In this document: positions 1-5,322 of the stretch, piece after piece | Position numbering within the stretch: position 1 is the stretch's first letter | How the letters are laid out: the number at the start of each line of letters is the position of its first letter | Assembly: GCA_030151925.1 (NCBI GenBank) | Contig: JASLCY010000362.1 | Span: 1-5,322 of the forward strand | Direction: 5' to 3' | DNA length: 5,322 nt | Source of the DNA: Oligoflexus sp. | Lineage (GTDB): Bacteria; Bdellovibrionota_B; Oligoflexia; Oligoflexales; Oligoflexaceae | Position numbers and translations under genes: made by a program | The notes under the pieces: model-generated | Told to the model about the DNA's origin: nothing | Database searches by the model: none | Seen by the model: the letters and a program-made list of their open reading frames with translations, nothing else

Positions 1-463
1 GCTTGGTCTTCTTCACGATCTCGTGCGGCTCGATGAGGATATGGTCGCGCTCGTTCGCAGTGTGGACGCCCTGCTTATGAAACCAGCTCTGCAGCCTCTG
101 ATCGCGGTCGATGGCATAGGGTTCGTAATCGCGGCTCCAGCTCACCGACCGGGGGAGAGGCTGCCCCGCGGCTTTAAGTTGCTGAAACAGCTTTTGGAAT
201 CCTGCGTCGGGACTGCTGTCGCAAAACAGCAAATCCCCGCCGAGCGACCTGAGCTCGTCCCGCAAGGCTTCCAGCGTCCTGAGGAAAAAGAGAAAGCGGT
301 TATGGGAGAAGTCGGGTCGGGCCAGGAATTTTCCGTCGAAACAAAAGATGCCTAAGACACGGCCTTTATAGTCCTTTTGCTGCTCCAGAAGAGCCTTGTT
401 GCCAGCGACCCTCAGGTCACGCCGGAACCAGTGCAGCGCATAAGAACCTTTTTGTACCGTCAC
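1..463 (-). CDS. phrB: DNA photolyase, N-terminal part (3' end beyond the window)
   Basis: Flavoprotein of the photolyase/cryptochrome family, which uses blue light to split cyclobutane pyrimidine dimers in DNA. The 154 visible residues cover the Rossmann-like antenna (alpha/beta) domain: HWFRRDLRV at residues 11-19, a beta-strand ending in GIFCFD at 38-43, the helix segment NRFLFFLRTLEALRDEL at 55-71, and the diagnostic RDYEPYAIDRD at 111-121, then Gly-Val and HILIEPHEI before the edge. The FAD-binding C-terminal half lies outside the window. The GTG start at 463 places the HWFRRDLRV motif about ten residues in, as usual for the family, and follows GAGG with a 5-nt spacer. No ATG in this frame is close upstream. 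The usual Asp-Asn after RDLRV is Gly-Asn here (residues 21-22). The family assignment is firm. Photolyase rather than cryptochrome, and the precise subclass, are inferred because the catalytic domain is missing. Confidence 0.9.
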   Translation of the reverse strand, partial: MTVQKGSYALHWFRRDLRVAGNKALLEQQKDYKGRVLGIFCFDGKFLARPDFSHNRFLFFLRTLEALRDELRSLGGDLLFCDSSPDAGFQKLFQQLKAAGQPLPRSVSWSRDYEPYAIDRDQRLQSWFHKQGVHTANERDHILIEPHEIVKKTK

Positions 464-519
464 AGAAGCCTCGCTTTGCCTTCGTTCATGGCTCGTTTCA
501 TCCCCACTCGCCCCTCTGC

Positions 520-547
520 ATCTTATGCGATCCCCAGAATGTTTCAC
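520..547 (-). promoter_or_regulatory. Candidate sigma-70-like promoter for the photolyase gene
   Basis: On the minus strand GTGAAA (547-542) and TAAGAT (525-520) are separated by 16 nt. Each matches 4 of 6 bases of the TTGACA and TATAAT consensus sequences. A transcript would begin near 513 and carry a leader of about 50 nt before the GTG at 463. This rests on a weak consensus match only; no operator is evident. Confidence 0.25.
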
Positions 548-602
548 CTTGCTTTTTTCACGGAAAAGCGTTGAATCAAACAGTCGGGCTTTTTCCCAAA
601 GC

Positions 603-606
603 GAGG
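603..606 (+). promoter_or_regulatory. Shine-Dalgarno GAGG that decides the start of the next gene
   Basis: GAGG sits 6 nt before the ATG at 613. An in-frame TTG at 571 would add 14 residues, but it is preceded only by a weak GGAAAA and is a rarer start codon. The ATG at 613 is therefore preferred. Confidence 0.5.
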
Positions 607-612
607 CAACTC

Positions 613-1383
613 ATGATCGGTACATTCCTCAAAGGTCTGCAAAACAACGAATGGTCGCAGTACATGGAGTACCTGTCGCCCGTCTTCTTCGAAGTGGTGC
701 CAACCCTCGAAATAGCCAAGCTTACGACCCAGCTCGGGAAGACCTATGCCCGCCTCAATCACAAAGATGAGGAAACGCCTGTCCGCGCATTGATCGAGGC
801 CCTCGACCTCCCCGTCATCTTCCGTGAGGACAGGGATTCGAGCGAAATGCTGCCGTCCCTATCCCGTCAAGAACGCGGTCGTATCCTCCTCGAGCTCTAT
901 TTTGGCCAGATCATGGAAAACGACCTCGCCTGGCTGGACCTTCGCAGCTCGACCTTCGAATACCTCTCCAAGCAGTGGATCTGGAGCCCCGGCCCCTGGA
1001 TCATGAAGTGGGACCCCCATTTCCTGGAATCCATTCGCCGGATCTATCGCGGTTACTACCTGGATGACGAGCAGGAATATCTCGCCGGCTTGCGTGAGCT
1101 GAATCTCGAGCATGCGGCCGAGCTCTTCCGCAAGCAATTCGGCCCTGGCGACCAGAGCAAGGTCTATTTCCGCATGAAGGACTTCCGTGAGTCCTTCCAT
1201 CAGATCTTCCTGTCCTGCAAAAAAGCGCGCAGCCAGCTCCATCCGAACTTCTTCGCCTTCGGCCTGATCCTCAGCTCGCTTTATGAGCACTTGGAAAGCC
1301 TGGAGGACGGCTTCGACGTGCGGAAGGCCTTCCTGGAGGTCCTGGCGCTCGAAGAGCATGAGACCGTAGAGGTCGACGACTGA
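613..1383 (+). CDS. Uncharacterised 256-residue protein
   Basis: I do not recognise this protein. The start is the ATG at 613 (GAGG, 6-nt spacer); an in-frame TTG at 571 is the alternative. It has no signal peptide and no convincing membrane segment, so it is probably cytosolic. It looks mostly helical and is rich in aromatic residues and in Glu, Leu and Arg. Stretches that look conserved in style are the Trp/Pro-rich QWIWSPGPWIMKWDP at 121-135, then IRRIYRGYYLDDEQEY at 141-156, and KVYFRMKDFRESFHQIFLSC at 183-202. A helical C-terminal region follows (LILSSLYEHLESLEDGF), ending in an acidic tail. Only one cysteine (202) is present, and I see no nucleotide-binding, metal-binding or helix-turn-helix motif. 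It diverges from the photolyase and ends at the shared terminator, so it is probably monocistronic. That it is a real gene is supported by the RBS, the terminator and protein-like composition; its function is unknown. Confidence 0.8.
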   Translation: MIGTFLKGLQNNEWSQYMEYLSPVFFEVVPTLEIAKLTTQLGKTYARLNHKDEETPVRALIEALDLPVIFREDRDSSEMLPSLSRQERGRILLELYFGQIMENDLAWLDLRSSTFEYLSKQWIWSPGPWIMKWDPHFLESIRRIYRGYYLDDEQEYLAGLRELNLEHAAELFRKQFGPGDQSKVYFRMKDFRESFHQIFLSCKKARSQLHPNFFAFGLILSSLYEHLESLEDGFDVRKAFLEVLALEEHETVEVDD

Positions 1384-1395
1384 GATCCGCTCCTA

Positions 1396-1429
1396 AAAAA
1401 AAGAGGCTCGTTTTCGAGCCTCTTTTTTT
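1396..1429. terminator. Bidirectional rho-independent terminator
   Basis: A perfect 15-bp inverted repeat (1396-1410 with 1415-1429) encloses a TTTT loop. The core stem is GAGGCTCG/CGAGCCTC, flanked by an A tract on the left and a T tract on the right. On either strand the RNA is a GC-rich hairpin followed by a U run. It lies 12 bases after the stop of the uncharacterised plus-strand gene and 14 bases after the stop of the minus-strand glutathione transferase, so it can end both convergent transcripts. Confidence 0.95.
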
Positions 1430-1443
1430 GTTGCCGCCGATGC

Positions 1444-2046
1444 TCAGTGCTTTTCGTCTTCCTGAGCCAAAGCCTTTTTCACCGCCGGGCGCGCGCTCAT
1501 GCGTTCAAAGTGCTTTTGGACGTTGGTTTGGCTTTCGAGGTCGAGTTTGTTGTTTTTAGCCCATCGCGTCATCACGAAGAGATAGGCGTCGGGCAGGGCG
1601 AAGGAGTTGCCCATGAGATACTCGCGGCCGTTCAGTTGATGATCGAGGAAATCGAACTTCGACTTGAGTTTATCGCCGGCCGCCTTCTTGTCTTCATCCG
1701 AGCTCTTGGGATTGAAGAAAGGCCCGAAGCTCTTATGGATCTCGGTCGTGATGAAGTTCAGGGTCTCGAGGTGGCGATAACGCTCCATGCCGCCCGAAGG
1801 CAGGAGTTTGGAATCCGGCTTCTGATCGGCCAGGTACTGGCAGATGATCGCGTTTTCCGTGATGATCTGTTTGGTGTCGAGCTCCAGGACCGGCACTTGG
1901 CCCTTGGGATTCACCTTCTTGAAGTCGCCGCCGGCGTAGGTCTTGTTTTTCAGGTCGACCTTGACGAGCTCGTACTTGTAGCCGAGCTCCTCGAGGACGA
2001 TGTGAGGGACTGTAGAGCAAGCTCCAGGACTATAATAGAGATGCAT
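1444..2046 (-). CDS. gstA: Beta-class glutathione S-transferase
   Basis: Cytosolic enzyme that conjugates or exchanges glutathione with electrophiles or disulfides. The 200 residues match the length of Escherichia coli GstA (201) and its pattern throughout. The N-terminal thioredoxin-like domain opens MHLYYSPGACS, with the beta-class Cys10. VNPKGQVPVLEL at 45-56 contains the cis-proline (Val51-Pro52), and TEN at 63-65 supplies the glutathione-binding Glu. The helical C-terminal domain has TEIHKSFGPFF (His104/Lys105, matching the H-site His106 of E. coli) and LPDAYLFVMTRWA at 151-163, which contains the folding-motif Asp. The start at 2046 gives the exact family N-terminus; GGAGG (2060-2056) lies 9 nt upstream. 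An in-frame ATG at 2079, with its own GAGG, would add 11 residues that the family lacks. The gene is 121 bp downstream of the aminotransferase on the same strand, so it could be co-transcribed with it or separate. The physiological substrate is unknown. Confidence 0.93.
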   Translation of the reverse strand: MHLYYSPGACSTVPHIVLEELGYKYELVKVDLKNKTYAGGDFKKVNPKGQVPVLELDTKQIITENAIICQYLADQKPDSKLLPSGGMERYRHLETLNFITTEIHKSFGPFFNPKSSDEDKKAAGDKLKSKFDFLDHQLNGREYLMGNSFALPDAYLFVMTRWAKNNKLDLESQTNVQKHFERMSARPAVKKALAQEDEKH

Positions 2047-2056
2047 ATCGAAGGTC

Positions 2057-2083
2057 CTCCATGTGGTAGCTAACAGCATGGAG
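2057..2083 (-). promoter_or_regulatory. Inverted repeat that could hide the gst Shine-Dalgarno
   Basis: In the minus-strand RNA, CUCCAUG (2083-2077) can pair perfectly with CAUGGAG (2063-2057) across a 13-nt loop. The 3' arm includes four bases of the GGAGG Shine-Dalgarno (2060-2056) serving the ATG at 2046. The 5' arm contains the alternative upstream ATG (2079). Folding would lower translation from the downstream start. The pairing is seen in the sequence; a regulatory effect is inference. Confidence 0.35.
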
Positions 2084-2102
2084 AGACCTCGGCGGGAAGA
2101 CG

Positions 2103-2155
2103 AGCGAAAAACCGGACGGTTCCAGATAAGACCTTGATCTCCAAGATCTTTCGCT
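2103..2155 (-). other. Potential branched RNA structure between aminotransferase and gst genes
   Basis: An outer stem pairs 2103-2108 (agcgaa) with 2150-2155 (ttcgct). Inside it lies an 8-bp hairpin, 2129-2136 with 2142-2149, whose one G-U pair forms only in the minus-strand RNA (the plus-strand RNA has a C-A mismatch). A small 4-bp hairpin, 2110-2113 with 2118-2121, follows and runs into a U5 tract on the minus strand. It starts 12 bases after the aminotransferase stop codon. It may be a weak terminator or attenuator for the upstream operon. The U tract is embedded in the structure, so it is not a canonical terminator. Confidence 0.3.
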
Positions 2156-2167
2156 ATTTAACCGAAA

Positions 2168-3358
2168 TTACCGGCCGCCGACGAACTTGCTGATGATATG
2201 CATAGCCTCGACCGTATCCTGATCGTCGGGCACGAGGGCGAAACGCACGAAACCCTTGATGCCTTCGCTGAGCCACTGCGAAGGGCTCGCGATCACCCCG
2301 AGCTTGGCGAGCTCCAGGCAGAACTGGACATCGTCCTGGCCGTTCGGGACCTTGCACCAAAGGTAGAACGTCGCTTCGGGCTTCTTATCGATCATGCCGA
2401 GTTTATTGAGGTAAGGGAAAGCGAGATCGATGCGGTTCTGGAAGATCTTCCGGCGCTCGTTCACGTGGGTTTCGTCGGCCCAGGCGACAGCAGCCGCCTT
2501 TTGGATCGCGGTCGGCGTTCCCACGCCCATGTTCGCGCGCGCCTTGGCGATCGCCGGCATCAGCTTGGAATCGCCGATGATGAAGCCGCTGCGGTAGCCG
2601 GTCATGCCCGAACGCTTCGAAAGGCTCATGAACGAAATCACGTTTTCCGTCGTATACATGATAGGCGTCGGCGGACGGCGGCCCGTCTTGTCCCAATCGG
2701 GCGAATAGATGTCGATGTAGCAATCGTCGGCGAGGAGGACGACGTCCCGTTCCTTGCACCAGGCGATGATCTTCTTGAGCTGCGCTTCTTCCATCACCGC
2801 ACCGGTCGGATTGTGCGGATAATTGATCCAGAGGGCCGCGCAGTTCTTCTGCACGTCTTCCGGGAGCTTCCACGGCTCCAATTGGAAGTTATTCTCAGGC
2901 ACGAGCTGCATGGGATAAGGGATGCCGCCCGCGAACTGCGCCGAACTCCGGTAAACCGGGTAGCCGGGATCGGGATAGGCGATGATCTTCTTGCCGCCGG
3001 CCCGCCCCACGAGGTTCAACGAGATATGGAAGATCGCTTCCTTGCTGCCGTTGGTCGCCAGGACGTCGAGGCCGGACTTGGGCTTCACGTTGTAATGGGT
3101 CTCGCAGTACTTCCAGATCGCCTGGATGAGCTCGGGGCAGCCCGAAGTCGCCGGATATTGGCTGATCACCGTGGTGTTGTCGATCATCGCCTTGCGGATG
3201 GGTTCCCAGGTCGGGATGCGAGGGTCGCCGGTGCCGAAGTCGTAGACCTTTTGTTTCTTCTCCTCGAGGCCGCGGCGGATCTTCGCGAGTTCTTCCATCG
3301 GATAATTCGGCAGATTCAGGGTCACTTCATTCAAGCTCACTTGGGTCTCCCTCTTCAT
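2168..3358 (-). CDS. Fold-type I PLP-dependent aminotransferase, DapC-like
   Basis: Transfers an amino group between an amino acid and a 2-oxo acid using pyridoxal phosphate; cytosolic. The 396 residues are complete. The visible signature set is: FGTGDP at 41-46; GSKEAI at 104-109 for the PLP phosphate; PDPGYPVY at 129-136; NYPHNPTG at 179-186; Asp211 (DDCY) for the pyridine nitrogen; SLSKRSGMTGYRSGF at 245-259 with Schiff-base Lys248 and phosphate-contact Arg256; and Arg372 in GFVRFAL for the substrate carboxylate. SLSKRS plus the C-terminal VRFALVPD pattern resembles N-succinyl-LL-diaminopimelate aminotransferase (DapC), which has SLSKRSN and VRIALV. Its ATG directly follows the TGA of the tryptophan dioxygenase, implying co-transcription and coupled translation. 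That context raises kynurenine or another amino acid as substrate, but specificity cannot be read from the sequence. A GTG at 3340 with a better RBS is an alternative start, giving 390 residues. Confidence 0.9.
   Translation of the reverse strand: MKRETQVSLNEVTLNLPNYPMEELAKIRRGLEEKKQKVYDFGTGDPRIPTWEPIRKAMIDNTTVISQYPATSGCPELIQAIWKYCETHYNVKPKSGLDVLATNGSKEAIFHISLNLVGRAGGKKIIAYPDPGYPVYRSSAQFAGGIPYPMQLVPENNFQLEPWKLPEDVQKNCAALWINYPHNPTGAVMEEAQLKKIIAWCKERDVVLLADDCYIDIYSPDWDKTGRRPPTPIMYTTENVISFMSLSKRSGMTGYRSGFIIGDSKLMPAIAKARANMGVGTPTAIQKAAAVAWADETHVNERRKIFQNRIDLAFPYLNKLGMIDKKPEATFYLWCKVPNGQDDVQFCLELAKLGVIASPSQWLSEGIKGFVRFALVPDDQDTVEAMHIISKFVGGR
3347..3353 (-). promoter_or_regulatory. Strong Shine-Dalgarno inside the annotated aminotransferase start
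   Basis: GAGGGAG on the minus strand (3353-3347) stands 6 nt before an in-frame GTG at 3340, six codons inside the ATG start at 3358. The ATG itself has only a weak AAAGAA upstream and probably relies on coupling to the preceding stop codon. The true start may be the GTG, or both may be used. Confidence 0.45.
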
Positions 3359-4207
3359 TCATTTCTTTAAGGACGATTGGCCGAGCAGGTTGCGCGTTTC
3401 CCAGAGTTCGGGGAAAGCGCTCTTCGACAAGGTCGTCTGCAGATAACGGGCACCGAGCGAACCGCCCGTGCCTCCCATGTCGCCGATCATGCGGCGAACC
3501 ATCTGTACGTGGCGGAATCTCCATGATACCAAAAACTCGTCGAGGTCGTAGAGTCCTTCGAGCGCCATGTAGAGCGGATAATTCTCGTCCGGGTTCTCGT
3601 AGACGTCGGCGAAGATCCGGGCCACTTCGGGGCTGAGTTCGTGGACCGTCGTGACGTCGCGCTTCAGGATATCGGTCGGGATCGCGAATCCCTGGCGGCC
3701 GAGGTAGGCGAGGAAATGATCGTAGACGGTCGGCCGCTGCATCGCTTCCTCGATCTTCCGGTGGGCTTCCGGATCGTGCGCGAAGAAGTTGAGATGCGCC
3801 TGGTTCTTGATGCCGAGCCGGAACTCGAGCACGCGGAACTGATAGGATTGGAAGCCCGAAGCGGGGTTGAGGTTGCTGCGGAAGCGATTGAACTCGTTCG
3901 GCGTCATCGTCTCGAGGATCTCGATCTGCTGGATGAGGACGCGCTGGATCGTTGAGATGCGCTTCAGCGACCGCACCATGCCCATGAGCTGATCGGTGGC
4001 GAGGCGCGCTTCCATGTTATCGAGCTCGTGGAGGATCTGCTTGAACCAGAGCTCGTAAACCTGATGGATGATGATGAAGAGGGTTTCGTCGTGCTCCTTG
4101 GGATCCGAGAGTTCCTGCTGAAGCGAGAGCAATTCGTGGACTTTCAGGTATTTCCCGTAGGTCAGGCTCTTGGGATCGGGTTTGACGAATTCGCGGTATT
4201 CACTCAT
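3359..4207 (-). CDS. kynA: Tryptophan 2,3-dioxygenase
   Basis: Heme enzyme that inserts O2 into L-tryptophan to give N-formylkynurenine, the first step of the kynurenine pathway; cytosolic homotetramer in the family. The 282 residues are close to the usual bacterial length. LTYGKYL at 15-21 supplies Tyr17, which reaches into the neighbouring active site. FIIIHQVYELWFKQ at 44-57 contains distal His48. TPNEFNRFR at 102-110 contains Arg110, which binds the tryptophan carboxylate. PASGFQSYQFR follows at 115-125, then the RFRHVQMV segment with proximal heme ligand His233, and GTGGS at 246-250 with Thr247. These sit at a constant offset of 7 from the Xanthomonas campestris enzyme (H55, R117, H240, T254). 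Position 106 is Phe, as in the human enzyme, where Xanthomonas has Tyr113. The start ATG is preceded by AGGAG (4221-4217) with a 9-nt spacer. It is first in a pair with the abutting aminotransferase. No other kynurenine-pathway gene is in the window. Confidence 0.97.
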   Translation of the reverse strand: MSEYREFVKPDPKSLTYGKYLKVHELLSLQQELSDPKEHDETLFIIIHQVYELWFKQILHELDNMEARLATDQLMGMVRSLKRISTIQRVLIQQIEILETMTPNEFNRFRSNLNPASGFQSYQFRVLEFRLGIKNQAHLNFFAHDPEAHRKIEEAMQRPTVYDHFLAYLGRQGFAIPTDILKRDVTTVHELSPEVARIFADVYENPDENYPLYMALEGLYDLDEFLVSWRFRHVQMVRRMIGDMGGTGGSLGARYLQTTLSKSAFPELWETRNLLGQSSLKK

Positions 4208-4221
4208 GAGGGGTTACTCCT

Positions 4222-4268
4222 GCTCGACTTGTTTTTACCTATACCTGAACGGGCTTAGGAGGTCGAGC
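4222..4268. repeat. 7-bp inverted repeat flanking the kynA promoter
   Basis: GCTCGAC at 4222-4228 and GTCGAGC at 4262-4268 are perfect inverted copies separated by 33 bp. One arm overlaps the candidate -35 box and the other falls just after the expected transcription start. Similar GCAGGAG sequence extends outward from both arms. This could be a pair of operator half-sites or chance; two 7-mers alone are weak evidence. Confidence 0.3.
4238..4266 (-). promoter_or_regulatory. Candidate promoter of the dioxygenase-aminotransferase pair
   Basis: On the minus strand TCGACC (4266-4261) and TATAGG (4243-4238) are spaced by 17 nt, each matching 4 of 6 consensus bases. Transcription would start near 4231, about 24 nt before the ATG at 4207, leaving room for the AGGAG. 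The 78-bp gap to the methyltransferase stop has no clear terminator, so read-through from that gene is also possible. Confidence 0.35.
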
Positions 4269-4285
4269 CAAGCAGGAGAGATCTT

Positions 4286-5322
4286 TTACTGGAGGACGGC
4301 GATCCACTCGAGTTTATCGGTGTAGGGGAACATGTCAAAACATTCAAGCTGGCGGAGACGGCGGCCGCTGGCGGTCAGCTCCTTAAGATCGCTAATCAAA
4401 GTGTCGGCTTCGCAGGAGACGTAAATCAGACGAGCTTCCGGACGCGAGCCGAGACCTTCCTGGATCAGAGCGCGTGCTGCGGGTGCCAATCCACGCCGAG
4501 ATGGGTTAGCAACGATGACCTGGGGCTCATCCGACCAACCCGGAAGACGGCCGACGAGGTCCTCGACGCGGCCCGAGAGATATTCGGGACGAAGTTCGAG
4601 GCGATTGCGCGAAACGTTGGCGATCGCATCATCGATCGCCTTCGGATTCTCCTCGATGCCGAGAGTACGATAGCCCTGGCCCGCGAGAAGCATCGAGATC
4701 TGACCGGTGCCGCAGTAGAGGTCCCATGCGACTTGGCCAGCCGAGGCCGCGCCCGCCAGAGCCTCGACGCGGCGATAGATGACTTCGGCCTGCCAGGGAT
4801 TGATCTGGAAGAAGCTGGTCGGGCCGATCTCGAACGTGAGGCCGCAGACCGATTCGCGCAGGCCTTCCGCGCCGACCAGTTTCTTCGTCACGGCGCCGAA
4901 GATCGTATTGGTCTGGTCTTCATTGATGTTGATCTGCGCGGAGACGATGATGTGCCCCTTCTGGCGAAGGCGGAGGACCATCGCTTTGAGCTCCACGCGA
5001 TACCTGTCGCTGGTCATGACGAGCGTGAGCATCACCTCTTCGGTGCGATGCGCGGCGCGTACGGCGACGTAACGAAGGTCGCCGCTGTGCGTGGCCTCGC
5101 TGTAGGGCTGGATCTTGGATGCTTCGAGCTCTTCGAGCAGGTCGGGGATCAGCGCGTTGATCGAGCTCTTGTGCGTCGGGCACTGCTCGCGATGCACGAG
5201 ATTGTGCGAGTCGGGCTGGAACAGGCCTATCGCGAAACGTCTATCGGCCGGCGCGAGCAGGGCTTCGCCGGCGGGACGGACGGCGAGCTTCGCATGCGCG
5301 CGGTAGCCCAGGGCGCGCGGCG
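4286..5322 (-). CDS. rlmC: RlmC-like 23S rRNA (uracil-C5)-methyltransferase, N-terminus beyond the window
   Basis: S-adenosylmethionine-dependent enzyme of the TrmA/RlmC/RlmD family that makes 5-methyluridine in RNA; E. coli RlmC acts on U747 of 23S rRNA. The reading frame stays open to the right edge, giving 344 visible residues against about 375 in E. coli RlmC. The start and the N-terminal iron-sulfur cysteines are missing; a cysteine at 5182-5180 (HREQCP) matches the later cluster cysteine. Further motifs are PTSFFQINPWQAE (codons near 4810), SAM-binding DLYCGTG (near 4718-4700), NPSRRGL in place of the RlmC NPPRRG (near 4507-4490), VSCEADTL with catalytic Cys at 4414-4412, and FDMFPYTDKLEW with the likely general-base Glu at 4309-4307. 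The SCxAxT and FDMFPxT patterns favour RlmC over RlmD or TrmA. A GTG at 5197 is internal to the conserved frame, not the start. Target nucleotide specificity is inferred from similarity. Confidence 0.9.
   Translation of the reverse strand, partial: PRALGYRAHAKLAVRPAGEALLAPADRRFAIGLFQPDSHNLVHREQCPTHKSSINALIPDLLEELEASKIQPYSEATHSGDLRYVAVRAAHRTEEVMLTLVMTSDRYRVELKAMVLRLRQKGHIIVSAQININEDQTNTIFGAVTKKLVGAEGLRESVCGLTFEIGPTSFFQINPWQAEVIYRRVEALAGAASAGQVAWDLYCGTGQISMLLAGQGYRTLGIEENPKAIDDAIANVSRNRLELRPEYLSGRVEDLVGRLPGWSDEPQVIVANPSRRGLAPAARALIQEGLGSRPEARLIYVSCEADTLISDLKELTASGRRLRQLECFDMFPYTDKLEWIAVLQ

Noticed and set aside
23..355. A 110-codon plus-strand open frame at the left edge
   Set aside because: The opposite strand encodes unmistakable photolyase motifs over the same interval.
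571..612. N-terminal extension of the uncharacterised protein from TTG at 571
   Set aside because: TTG is a rare start with only a weak upstream GGAAAA, while ATG 613 has GAGG at optimal spacing. It remains possible.
859..1359. A 166-codon minus-strand open frame opposite the uncharacterised gene
   Set aside because: The plus-strand frame has the ribosome-binding site, the adjacent terminator and the more protein-like composition; this product resembles a composition shadow.
1447..2073. A 208-codon open frame on the plus strand opposite the glutathione transferase
   Set aside because: Shadow of a well-identified gene; low-complexity Val/Leu/Glu/Arg composition and no supporting ribosome-binding site.
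2198..3370. A 390-codon open frame on the plus strand, antisense to the aminotransferase
   Set aside because: It lies wholly opposite a gene with a full set of catalytic motifs. The product is extremely rich in Arg, Asp, His and Leu with no domain pattern, as expected from the complementary strand of GC-rich codons.
5195..5197. GTG as the start of the rRNA methyltransferase
   Set aside because: The open frame continues upstream to the window edge with residues fitting the RlmC family (for example LGYRAHAKLAV and GLFQPDSHNLV), so the gene begins outside the window.

Overview
The window is 5.3 kb of ordinary-looking bacterial chromosome, moderately GC-rich and tightly packed, with no mobile element, CRISPR array, rRNA or tRNA that I can see. 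Beta-class glutathione transferase, RlmC-type rRNA methylase, DapC-type aminotransferase and tryptophan 2,3-dioxygenase together suggest a proteobacterium in the broad sense. A Bdellovibrionota or deltaproteobacterial lineage is possible, but I cannot establish it from this sequence.

Layout, left to right. (1) Positions 1-463, minus strand: the N-terminal 154 residues of a DNA photolyase that runs off the left edge. (2) Positions 613-1383, plus strand: an uncharacterised, probably cytosolic 256-residue protein, divergent from the photolyase. (3) Positions 1396-1429: a perfect 15-bp hairpin with A and T tracts, acting as a shared bidirectional terminator between two convergent genes. (4) Positions 1444-2046, minus strand: a beta-class glutathione S-transferase. 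(5) Positions 2047-2167: an intergenic stretch with two potential RNA structures, one of which covers the transferase Shine-Dalgarno. (6) Positions 2168-4207, minus strand: a two-gene unit of tryptophan 2,3-dioxygenase followed with no gap (TGA then ATG) by a fold-type I PLP aminotransferase resembling DapC. (7) Positions 4286-5322, minus strand: an RlmC-like 23S rRNA uracil-C5 methyltransferase, running off the right edge without its N-terminus.

The one functional story is the dioxygenase-aminotransferase pair. The dioxygenase opens the indole ring of tryptophan to N-formylkynurenine. The directly abutting aminotransferase could act on kynurenine or another amino acid of the same route, although its sequence signature is closest to the succinyl-diaminopimelate aminotransferase group. 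No kynurenine formamidase, kynureninase or kynurenine monooxygenase is present in the window, so the pathway is not closed here. A candidate promoter flanked by a 7-bp inverted repeat lies just ahead of the dioxygenase.

I see no clear new multi-gene system. The best leads are the aminotransferase substrate, the unidentified 256-residue protein, and the small regulatory structures before the transferase and dioxygenase genes.
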